A stretch of DNA of 64,000 nt, taken from positions 6,716,170-6,780,169 of the forward strand of contig NC_021985.1 in NCBI RefSeq assembly GCF_000444875.1. Direction: 5' to 3'. A program made the translations under genes and the position numbers. The notes under the pieces were generated by a model. It had not been told where the DNA came from. It saw nothing but the letters and a program-made list of their open reading frames with translations, and searched no databases. Numbering within the stretch: position 1 is the stretch's first letter; each line of letters starts with the position of its first letter. This stretch comes from Streptomyces collinus Tu 365 (GTDB lineage Bacteria > Actinomycetota > Actinomycetes > Streptomycetales > Streptomycetaceae). Of this stretch, positions 1 through 7,568 are shown in pieces.

Positions 1-984
1 GGCCCGCGCGACGGCGCGTTCCTGCCGCGTCCGCTCGCCCGGCTCCTGGCCGGCGGGCGCCGGCCGCCCACGGACGGCAGCACGACCGCCCACGAACTGG
101 CCGTCCGCAGGCGGCTGCTGCTCACCCTGAGCGCCCTGCTGACCCTCTCCCTGTTCCTGTCCTACGAGGGTGTGCACGGCGACGCGGACCCGCTGCGCAC
201 CTCCAGCGCGCCCGCCGTCCTCGCCATCGACACCGCCCTGTACGCGCTCGACGCGGCCCAGTCCGACGCGACCGGGACACCGCCGTCCCTCAGCGAATTC
301 CAGAAGCAGATCTCGGTGGCCGCGCAGAGCATCTCGGTGGCCGCCGCCGACGACGCGGGCGGCCCGGCCGCCCGGCAGGCCGTGCAGACGGTCGCCGGAC
401 TGATCACCGGCTACTCCGGCATGGTCCAGAAGGCCCAACTGGAGCCCGAGCGCAGCATCTTGCGGGACGCCTACCTCAGCTACGCCACGGACATCCTCAA
501 GGGTGACGACGCGAGCATCGAGGCCCGGCTCAAGGCGCTGCGCACGCGGCAGCTCGCGGCGGTGAAGCGGCAGACCTCCTTCGGGCCGCTCATGTGGCTC
601 GGCTGGACCGCCTCCACCCTGCTCGTCCTCGCCCTCCTCGCGGCCCTGGCGGAGACGCAGCTCTTCCTGCGCCACCGCTTCCGGCGCCGCTGGAACCGCC
701 GGCTGATCGCCGCCGGGGCACTGCTGGCCGCCGGGTTCGCGGTCCTGCTGCTGTTCACCGTCTGGACCCACCGGGGCATGGCGGACACCCGCGCCCTGCT
801 CGACGGGGCGCCGCCCGGCCCCGCCATCCCCCGCGCGGGGCAGGACGCCGCCGCGCACCTGGCGCACACCGGATTCCGCGCGGCGGCCGCGGTGTGGATC
901 GTGATAGGAGGCGCCCTGCTCATGGCACTGGCCGAGACCGGCCTGCGGCAGCACATCAACGACTACCGGTTCAGGCCCCGGTGA
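1..984 (+). CDS. Multi-pass membrane protein, 5' end outside the window
   Basis: The frame is open from the first base, so the gene starts upstream and 327 C-terminal residues are visible. Hydrophobic segments lie at visible residues ~37-55, ~195-217, ~232-252 and ~296-315. The first two enclose an Ala/Gln-rich, probably helical loop of ~135 residues that would face outside, as in sensor-like membrane proteins. No kinase, HAMP or transporter motif is visible. A GTG at base 172 could be taken as a start, but that would cut off the first membrane segment, so it is not preferred. The stop codon overlaps the GTG of the next gene (GTGA), which implies translational coupling with the solute-binding protein. 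I do not recognise the family. Confidence 0.75.
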   Translation, partial: GPRDGAFLPRPLARLLAGGRRPPTDGSTTAHELAVRRRLLLTLSALLTLSLFLSYEGVHGDADPLRTSSAPAVLAIDTALYALDAAQSDATGTPPSLSEFQKQISVAAQSISVAAADDAGGPAARQAVQTVAGLITGYSGMVQKAQLEPERSILRDAYLSYATDILKGDDASIEARLKALRTRQLAAVKRQTSFGPLMWLGWTASTLLVLALLAALAETQLFLRHRFRRRWNRRLIAAGALLAAGFAVLLLFTVWTHRGMADTRALLDGAPPGPAIPRAGQDAAAHLAHTGFRAAAAVWIVIGGALLMALAETGLRQHINDYRFRPR

Positions 985-2318
985 GCGCCCGCACTCCCGG
1001 CCCCGGACCCGCCCGTGGTCCGGCCCCCGTGCCGGACGGGCCCGGCACCCGGCGCCGCCCGTCGCGACGGCTGGTGCGCGTGGTCACCGTCGTGGCGAGC
1101 TGCCTGGCCGTGCTGGCCGCCGCCGCCGTGGTGGGCGTCCGCACGCTCGGACAGGAACCGACCGTCACGCTGCTGGCCAACTGGACCGGCGACGACGCCC
1201 GGCACCTGCGGGACGCGGTGATCGCCCCGTTCGAACGGGCGCACCACGTCCACGTCGACTACCAGGGCAGCTCCGCCGAGAGCCAGGTGCTCAGCGCCGA
1301 CGTGGAGACGGGCACGCCCCCCGACGTCGTGGTGCTCACCGGGCCGGGCGAACTCGCCGACTACGCGGGCCGGGGACAGCTCCACCCGGTCGAGGACCTG
1401 CTCCCCAAGGGCGCGTTCGGCACCTCCTGGGCCACCCCGCTGCACGGGCACGTGTACTGGTTCCCGCTCAAGGCCGACGTCAAGAGCCTCGTCTGGTACC
1501 CCGGGGGCACCGCCGTCCCGGAGCTGCGGCGGGCGGCCGGGCGGCCGGACCGGTGGTGCGTGGGGCTGGGCTCCGGCGCCACCAGCGGCTGGCCCGGCAC
1601 GGACTGGGTCGAGGACATCCTCCTCCAGCAGGCCGGCCCCCGGACGTACCAGCGGTGGGCGCGCGGGCGGCTGCCCTGGCAGTCCAAGGAGGTGGAACGG
1701 GCCTGGCGGACCTGGGGGCGGCTGGTCGGCGCCGGTCACTCGCCCGAGCTGGTGGCGCGGGCGCTCAAGACCGGCTACCAGGACGCCTCCAAGCTGCTCG
1801 CCGGGCACCCGCGGCAGTGCACGCTGGAACACCAGGCGTCGTTCGTGCGCAGCTACCGGCCCTGGAAGGACGCGCACGGCGCGTACCGGCCCTCGGCCGA
1901 ACTGATCCCCGGTGCCACGGCCCGGAACGCCTGGGAGGTCTCCGGGGATCTCGTGGCCCTGCTGCACGACACCCCGCAGGCGCGAAAGCTGATCCGCCAC
2001 CTCGCCTCCGCCGACGCGCAACGGGCCTGGAACGCGAAGGAGTCGGGGTTCTCCGTCTCCACCGCGGCCCAGTCGGCCGCCGACCCCAGCGGTTCCTGGC
2101 ACCGCTCCCTGGCCCGCGAGCTGCTGGACACCGGCGCGGCGCACTGCTTCGACGCCTCCGACGCCATGCCGCCCCCGGTCCGCGACGCCTTCGCCCAGGC
2201 CACCATCGACTTCCTCGCCGACCCGAGCCACCTGGACGCCCTCCTGGCGGACCTGGACAGCATCAGCAGCAACGAGGAACTGACCTGGCTGCCCTCGGTC
2301 TGCGACCGCGGCACCTGA
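981..2318 (+). CDS. Extracellular solute-binding protein, probably membrane anchored
   Basis: The 445-residue product starts at a GTG overlapping the previous stop. An Arg/Pro-rich N-terminus of ~28 residues precedes a hydrophobic segment (~30-50) that lacks a lipobox at its end, so it probably acts as an uncleaved anchor. The mature part begins with the typical pattern of family-1 binding proteins: a strand, then a helix (NWTGDDARHLRDAVIAPFE), followed by GTPPDVVVLTGPGELADYA. No ABC permease or ATPase gene follows, and the upstream partner is a membrane protein of unknown type. It may therefore serve as a ligand sensor or an orphan binding component rather than part of a complete importer. 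The fold assignment is fairly secure; the ligand is unknown. Confidence 0.75.
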   Translation: MSARTPGPGPARGPAPVPDGPGTRRRPSRRLVRVVTVVASCLAVLAAAAVVGVRTLGQEPTVTLLANWTGDDARHLRDAVIAPFERAHHVHVDYQGSSAESQVLSADVETGTPPDVVVLTGPGELADYAGRGQLHPVEDLLPKGAFGTSWATPLHGHVYWFPLKADVKSLVWYPGGTAVPELRRAAGRPDRWCVGLGSGATSGWPGTDWVEDILLQQAGPRTYQRWARGRLPWQSKEVERAWRTWGRLVGAGHSPELVARALKTGYQDASKLLAGHPRQCTLEHQASFVRSYRPWKDAHGAYRPSAELIPGATARNAWEVSGDLVALLHDTPQARKLIRHLASADAQRAWNAKESGFSVSTAAQSAADPSGSWHRSLARELLDTGAAHCFDASDAMPPPVRDAFAQATIDFLADPSHLDALLADLDSISSNEELTWLPSVCDRGT

Positions 2319-2412
2319 GCCCTCCGGGCACGGGGCGACGACGCCTGGTTCCCGGCCCGGACGGCGGCGTCCCGGCGAAGGGAGCGCCCACCGCCCCGGG
2401 CCCGGGCCGGTG

Positions 2413-2698
2413 GTGCCGTCGGCGTTCGGGCCGCCTGCGTGTGCGGGCCGGGGGTGCCGTCGGCGTTCGGGCCGCCTGCGTGCGCCGGTCGCTGATGCCG
2501 CCGGCGTTCGGTCCGCCCGTGCGCGCCGGTCGCGGATGCCCCCGGCGTTCGGCTGCCTGCGCGCCCCGAGTCGTGGACGCCACCCGCGCTCAGCTCGCCC
2601 GCGTCCCCGGCGTCGGATGCCCCCGCGCTCTGCCCGTCCGCGTGCGCCGCCCTCGGACGCGGCCGGCGCTCAGCCCGTCCGCGTGCCCCCGGCCCAGC
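2413..2698. repeat. Seven degenerate ~41-bp tandem repeats
   Basis: The gap after the solute-binding gene holds about seven diverged copies of a 40-41 bp unit of the type TGCCGTCGGCGTTCGG. Equivalent unit positions are near 2414, 2455, 2496, 2537, 2578, 2618 and 2658. The array sits between two convergent genes and its last unit overlaps the C-terminal codons of the minus-strand gene ending at 2670. I see no gene in the rest of 2319-2412. Confidence 0.8.
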
Positions 2699-3647
2699 CG
2701 CGGGTGACGACGGAGACGGCCCGGGCCGCCCGCGAGGCGGTCGCGGGCTCCGTGCGTGGTCCGGGAGCGAACTCCACGTGCAGGAAGGCGACCCCGTGGG
2801 CGGCGGCCTCGTGGCCCTGCACGTTGTCCCGGCCGGGCAGCGGGCAGGAGCGGACCCAGGCCCGGCACACGGAGAAGTGGCGTGCGCCCAGCTCGTCCGC
2901 GAGCCGGCGGGCCGCCGCGCGCCCGTCCGCCCCGGCGCCCGTGGAGGCGATCACGTCGTAGCGCGGGGCCGACTCCCGGGCGAAACCGTGCAGCTGGATG
3001 CCGGGTACCCGACGGGCGACGAGCTCGGCGCAGATCGCGTGGAAGACGGTGTCCCGGCGGTGCGCCACATCGGCCGCGTTCCCCTCGCCGGATTCGCGAT
3101 GTGCACCAGCAATGACCAGAAGGCCACCGGGGGCACCCCTGAGGACACGGACGCCCAGCTGTTCCGTGTCGCGGTCGGCGACCGGGTGGGGTACTTGTAC
3201 GGACCAGCGCACGGGGTGGTCGAGGTCGAGGAAGACACGGCCCCAGCCGCGCGGTGAGGGTCCCTGGTCCACACGGTCGTACACCTCTGCGAAGCGTCTG
3301 CCGGTGACCGTGTCGACCGTCGTACGCACCGCGAAATCGACCTCGGCGAGACGGTGTTCGGCCTGTTCGCGATGGTGGTCGAGAAGCAGTGCCACCCCCT
3401 GGGCGACGGTCTCCCGCTCGGTGCGTCCGGGCGGCCGGAAGCCGCCGCCCGGCGTGAAGCGGCCGGTGTAGGCGGCGACGGAGCGGGCCAGGTCGACGGA
3501 GGACGGACCGTCCCCGCGACGGCCTGCGGGTGCGTCGGCGGCGGTGCCGTCGGAGCCTCGCGACAGCACGGCTCCCAGGCCTGCCAGAGCGGCGACGACT
3601 AGGAGAAGTGTTGCGATCGTTATCGTTCTGGAGCGGTTTGCCCTCAT
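2670..3647 (-). CDS. Exported protein of unknown function next to capA
   Basis: This 325-residue product begins with a basic tail and a hydrophobic segment (~residues 8-28), so it is secreted or anchored with the rest outside. The central part contains GVRVLRGAPGGLLVIAGAH and, ~40 residues later, GIQLHGFA; paired strands ending in AH and HGF could hold active-site or metal-binding residues. I do not recognise a family. The gene diverges from capA with only 20 bp between the starts, so the two share a regulatory region. That suggests, without proving, a role in handling the same surface polymer. Its last ~9 codons run into the 41-bp repeat array, so the C-terminus (WAGGTRTG) may be repeat-derived. 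Confidence 0.7.
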   Translation of the reverse strand: MRANRSRTITIATLLLVVAALAGLGAVLSRGSDGTAADAPAGRRGDGPSSVDLARSVAAYTGRFTPGGGFRPPGRTERETVAQGVALLLDHHREQAEHRLAEVDFAVRTTVDTVTGRRFAEVYDRVDQGPSPRGWGRVFLDLDHPVRWSVQVPHPVADRDTEQLGVRVLRGAPGGLLVIAGAHRESGEGNAADVAHRRDTVFHAICAELVARRVPGIQLHGFARESAPRYDVIASTGAGADGRAAARRLADELGARHFSVCRAWVRSCPLPGRDNVQGHEAAAHGVAFLHVEFAPGPRTEPATASRAARAVSVVTRGWAGGTRTG

Positions 3648-3667
3648 GGTTGTACCAAGATATCCCG

Positions 3668-4888
3668 GTGATCAGACGCCGATGCCGCCGCGCCCTGCCC
3701 TCGATGCTGACCCCGCTCGCCCTCGTCGCCGCGCTGGCGGGGTGCGGACTCGTCGGTGGCGGTGACGACTCGGCGCCGGCGGGCGGCGGACGCTCGTTCA
3801 CCGTAGCCGCGGCCGGGGACATCCTCATCCATTCGCAGCTGATCGACCAGGCCAGGGCGGACGCCGGGAAGACCGGCAAGGGCACCGACGGGCTGGACTT
3901 CGGCCCGCTGATGGCCGGGATCAAGCCGGTGATCAGCAAGGCCGACCTGGCGATCTGCCACATGGAACCGGTGATCGGCAAGCCGAAGGGGCCCTTCGAG
4001 AGCTACCCCGACTTCCTGATCCCGCCGCAGATAGCCGGGACGATCAAGGACATCGGGTACGACACCTGCTCCACCGCCTCCAACCACTCGATCGACCACG
4101 GTTACGCCGGAGTCGAGCGCACCCTGGACACCCTGGACGCCGCCGGCCTGAAGCACACGGGCTCCTTCCGGACCGAGAAGGACGCGCTCACCCCGCTGAT
4201 CATGAAGGTCAAGGGCGTGAAGGTCGCGCAGATCTCCTTCGCCTTCGGCTTCAACGCCCACGAGCTGCCCAACGACAAGCCCTGGCTGGTCAACCAGAAC
4301 GACCTGGGCCGGATCCGGGCCGCCGAGAAGCGGGCCCGCGCGGCCGGCGCCGAGGTCGTGATCCTCTCCATCCACTGGGGCCGTGAGCACCACCCCAATC
4401 CGTCGACCCCGCAGCTGGAGTTCGCCCGGCAGCTGGCCCGCAGGACCGGCATCGACCTGATCATCGGGCACCACGCGCACGTCGTGCAGCCGATGGAGAA
4501 GGTCGACGGCACCTGGATCGCGTACGGGCTCGGCAACCAGGTCGCCCGCCACGACGTGCCGACCGGCCTCACCGAGGAGGGGGTCATCGGCTGGTTCACC
4601 TTCACCGAGCGCGACGGCAGGTGGCAGGTCGAGCCGCGCTACGAGCCGACCCTCGTGGAGATCCCGCCGGACCCCGAGGTGACGGCGGACGGCACCCCGG
4701 CCGAGCCGGTGAAGGGCCAGGTGCGCGACTACCGCCTGGTGGACGTGGCGGCCGAGCTGAAGCGGGACGACCTCAGCGACGTGGAGCGCTCCCGTCTCCG
4801 GCTGGCCTTCGAGCGGACCGAGGGCACCATGCTCAACCGCGGTGCGGCGAAGGACGGTCTCAGGCCCCTGACGGAGCTGCCCGGCTGA
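3668..4888 (+). CDS. capA: CapA/PgsA-family poly-gamma-glutamate biosynthesis lipoprotein
   Basis: The 406-residue product has a short basic start, a hydrophobic core and the lipobox LAGC (residues 23-26), so it is a lipid-anchored extracellular protein. It then shows the CapA metallophosphatase-like fold: AGDILIH (49-55), EPVIG, SNHSIDHG (~138-145), SIHWGREHH around His236, GHHAHVVQP around His268-271 and YGLGNQ. In Bacillus, CapA/PgsA is the third component of the poly-gamma-glutamate synthase complex and is needed for polymer export. GTG at 3668 is chosen because it gives a compact lipoprotein signal; ATG at 3704 would remove most of the basic part. Here capA is separated from pgsBC by a sensor-like gene, all on the + strand. 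Confidence 0.9.
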   Translation: MIRRRCRRALPSMLTPLALVAALAGCGLVGGGDDSAPAGGGRSFTVAAAGDILIHSQLIDQARADAGKTGKGTDGLDFGPLMAGIKPVISKADLAICHMEPVIGKPKGPFESYPDFLIPPQIAGTIKDIGYDTCSTASNHSIDHGYAGVERTLDTLDAAGLKHTGSFRTEKDALTPLIMKVKGVKVAQISFAFGFNAHELPNDKPWLVNQNDLGRIRAAEKRARAAGAEVVILSIHWGREHHPNPSTPQLEFARQLARRTGIDLIIGHHAHVVQPMEKVDGTWIAYGLGNQVARHDVPTGLTEEGVIGWFTFTERDGRWQVEPRYEPTLVEIPPDPEVTADGTPAEPVKGQVRDYRLVDVAAELKRDDLSDVERSRLRLAFERTEGTMLNRGAAKDGLRPLTELPG

Positions 4889-4908
4889 GCCGCCGGTCGA
4901 GGAGACCC

Positions 4909-4940
4909 GCGCCCGGCCCGCACGAGGGCCGGGCGCTTTC
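4909..4940 (+). terminator. Hairpin after capA
   Basis: An 11-bp perfect stem (GCGCCCGGCCC at 4909-4919, complement at 4926-4936) with a 6-base loop is followed by TTTC. It lies 20 bp after the capA stop and would end the capA transcript. Confidence 0.75.
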
Positions 4941-5020
4941 GCATGCCCTGGCCGCGGGGGGAGGGGTGCTTTCGCCGGCCCTCCCCCCGGCTCCGGGTCC
5001 GGCGAGACGATCCGTATCCG

Positions 5021-5168
5021 AAACGATCACACGTGCTCGGAATCGTTCACTTGAAACGCCGATGTAGTCCAGATCACTCCGAACCCGTACAACTTTGTGG
5101 TGCCTTTGCCGGTCTCACCCGCTCGGAGACTCAGTTTTCTCACCCGTTTCTCACCCGTTTCACACTGC
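5021..5168. promoter_or_regulatory. Regulatory region of the PGA operon with 11-bp direct repeats
   Basis: The 361-bp gap 4889-5249 has no gene. Besides the capA hairpin it holds an inverted pair AACGAT/ATCGTT (5022-5027 and 5042-5047) and two exact 11-bp direct repeats TTCTCACCCGT (5137-5147 and 5148-5158), followed by a partial third unit. A related TCTCACCCG occurs at 5113. Eleven-base direct repeats are the architecture of PhoP boxes in Streptomyces (core GTTCACC), but the core here is TCTCACC, so the identity of the binding protein is open. I could not place a convincing -35/-10 pair. Confidence 0.45.
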
Positions 5169-5249
5169 TGCCTCCGCACCGCACCCGACCCGCCGGCGGG
5201 GCCGCCACCAGGCGCTCCCGCCCGTGGCACCGCCTGAGAGGACCTGTCC

Positions 5250-7562
5250 GTGGCGCCATCGCCCCCGGCGCGGCAGCACCGTGCCCGCCGTAGAGCCGAC
5301 ATGTCGCTGCTCGGTGGCATCAGACCGCCCATCGCGGTCCTCTCCGCGCTGCTCCTCTCCCTCGCGGCCGTCACCGCCCTGGTGCTCGGCCCGGCCGGCG
5401 ACACCCGCCTCCCCGAGGCCGTCCGTACCTCGCAGCAGCACTTCGCCGAGGACGGCGCGATCGCTCTGCGCGCCTCCATCGACGAGTCGGTGACCGACCT
5501 CGAACGCTCCGCCGGCCTCTTCAGCGCCGGTGCCCCCGTCTCCGGTGACGCCGTGCTCGACAAACTGGGCAACACGTACCAGAAGTGGATGGGAACGGCG
5601 GTCATCGAGATCCGCTCCGGCAAGCTCGTCGCGGCCCGCGGCGAGACCGTCCCGCTGACCTCGCTCGACCGGTCCGAGCTCGGCGCCGAGGGCGGACTCG
5701 CCCCGCGCATGGTGCGCCTGGAGAACGGCGAGGTCCGGCTGCTCTCCTTCGCGCTGCTGTCCTGGCCGGGCCGGCCCCAGCTGCTCCTCGTCGCCTCCAA
5801 CAGCCTGAAGTTCCCGGGCATCAGCCTCGGCCAGTTCCGGGCCATCGCGGTCGTCGACCGGGCCGGGACCATCCTCAGCAGCGACGGCATCCCCGAGCCC
5901 GAGCAGGTGCTCACCGACCTCCAGCGCAAGGAGGTCACCGCATCGAACAAGCAGCTCAGGGCCTTCGCCAAGAAAGCGGCGGGCCAGGCGGGCCGCAAGC
6001 CGCTCACCACGAAGGAGCCCGGCTCCGGCGGTTACCTCGGCATCAGCGGCAGCCTGCTCGGCGGCACCTGGCTCAGCGACCGGTCCGTGGCCGGCTACGC
6101 CACGCTCTCCTCACCCCAGCCCGGCGAGGCCACCACCGCCACCGCCCTCGGCCTCACGGTGGTCGCCATGGTGAAGGTCGCCGAGGACCCCACCCACACC
6201 ACCTCGCCCGTCTTCGGCCTCGTCGCCGCCGGTGCCCTGCTGCTCATCGGCGGCATAGCCGTCGCCGTCCTGCTCGGCACCGTCCAGCGGCCGCTGATCC
6301 GGCTCTTCCTCGAATCGCGCCGGCTCACCCGCGGCGACCTGGCGCGCCCGGTGAACGTCCCCGGCTACGGCGAGGCCCACCGCATCGGCACGGCCCTGGA
6401 ACGGCTGCGCCGCCGGCTGCTCGGCGAACCCGGGGGCGACGACGGGCCCGTGCCCGCCCCGCGCGGGGCGCGCCGCATCGGCACCCGCGGCCTCCTCGCC
6501 GTGTCCGCGCTCCTGCTGCTCGCCTGGTCGGCTCCGCTGCTGCTCATCCTCAACCGGGCGGACGCCACCGTCGTCGTGCCGCAGCAGCTCGTCAACGACC
6601 AGCGCGAACGCACCGACACGCTCACCGACCGGGTGCGCCGCGCGCTCAACGAGGGCGAGGCCGACCTCCAGTCCGTGGCCTCGCTGATCGGCGACCGCAC
6701 CACCCCCGCCGACATGACCAAGGTGCTCGACCGCACCCTCAACCAGCACCTGCGCTACCAGTCGCTCTACGTCGTGGACGCCGCAGGCCGGGTGGTCACC
6801 CGGGTCGGCGGCGCACCGCACGCGGCCCGCACCAAGCCGGCCACCGCCGACCCGATCGAACTGCTCGGGCGGGGCGGCACCAAGCCCCTGATCGTCGGCA
6901 CCGCGGAGATCCCCGGGCGGGACGGCTCGGCGCTCGTCGGCGAGTTCCGGATCGACTTCCTCAACTCGATGCTCAAACGGCCGGGCCTGGGTGTCGTCCG
7001 GGTGGTCGACGACCACGGCAAGGTCGTCGCGGGCAACACCGGATACCTCGCCTTCCAGTCCCTGCCCAGCGACCGCCTGAAGGACCTGGTCCTCGCGGCC
7101 GGCCAGCGCGTCGGCAAGTCCGCCCACCCCGCCGGCGTCCTGTACCGCGAGAACGGGGTGCAGATCGCCGGCGCCGCCCCCTTCGTGGGCGGCGGCCCCG
7201 CCAAGGAACTCGGCTGGACCGTCGTGAGCTGGCAGCCGGCGAACCGGCTCGCCATCCCGGAGTACGACGTCCAGCACCGCACCGTCCTCGCCGGACTGCT
7301 CGGCGCCGCCGCTGCCGCCACCTGCCTCGGCTGGATGCACATCGTGGTGGCCCGGCCGCTGCGTGCCCTCGCGGAACAGGCCGAGGCCCTCGCCGACGGC
7401 GACCGGAAGACGGTCCTGTTCCCGCGCAACCACGACGAGGTCGGCGCGGTCACCCGCTCCCTGGAGCTGATCCGCCAACAGCTCCAGGCACAGCGCGGAC
7501 CACAGCCGGCCGGGCGCCGCGGCGTCCCGGACACCGCTTCCCAGCAGCAGGTAAGGAACTGA
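5250..7562 (+). CDS. Membrane protein with two tandem sensor-HAMP modules and no output domain
   Basis: GTG at 5250 is preceded by GAGAGGA with 7-bp spacing. The 770-residue product has four membrane segments arranged as a duplicated unit: TM (~24-47), extracellular Cache-like region (~48-320), TM (~323-347) and a HAMP-like linker; then TM (~410-430), a second extracellular region, TM (~670-690) and a second HAMP (ARPLRALAEQAEALADGD, then HDEVGAVTRSLELIRQQL). The C-terminus ends soon after the HAMP with no kinase, cyclase or methyl-accepting domain. Being first of a tight set with pgsB and pgsC, it may sense an external or envelope signal and control the synthase directly, or be a structural part of it. 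The layout is visible; the role is inferred. Confidence 0.8.
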   Translation: MAPSPPARQHRARRRADMSLLGGIRPPIAVLSALLLSLAAVTALVLGPAGDTRLPEAVRTSQQHFAEDGAIALRASIDESVTDLERSAGLFSAGAPVSGDAVLDKLGNTYQKWMGTAVIEIRSGKLVAARGETVPLTSLDRSELGAEGGLAPRMVRLENGEVRLLSFALLSWPGRPQLLLVASNSLKFPGISLGQFRAIAVVDRAGTILSSDGIPEPEQVLTDLQRKEVTASNKQLRAFAKKAAGQAGRKPLTTKEPGSGGYLGISGSLLGGTWLSDRSVAGYATLSSPQPGEATTATALGLTVVAMVKVAEDPTHTTSPVFGLVAAGALLLIGGIAVAVLLGTVQRPLIRLFLESRRLTRGDLARPVNVPGYGEAHRIGTALERLRRRLLGEPGGDDGPVPAPRGARRIGTRGLLAVSALLLLAWSAPLLLILNRADATVVVPQQLVNDQRERTDTLTDRVRRALNEGEADLQSVASLIGDRTTPADMTKVLDRTLNQHLRYQSLYVVDAAGRVVTRVGGAPHAARTKPATADPIELLGRGGTKPLIVGTAEIPGRDGSALVGEFRIDFLNSMLKRPGLGVVRVVDDHGKVVAGNTGYLAFQSLPSDRLKDLVLAAGQRVGKSAHPAGVLYRENGVQIAGAAPFVGGGPAKELGWTVVSWQPANRLAIPEYDVQHRTVLAGLLGAAAAATCLGWMHIVVARPLRALAEQAEALADGDRKTVLFPRNHDEVGAVTRSLELIRQQLQAQRGPQPAGRRGVPDTASQQQVRN

Positions 7563-7568
7563 TCGGCC

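Noticed and set aside
981..2318. A complete ABC sugar importer at the window start
   Set aside because: Only a binding protein is present; the upstream neighbour is not a recognisable permease and no ATPase gene follows.
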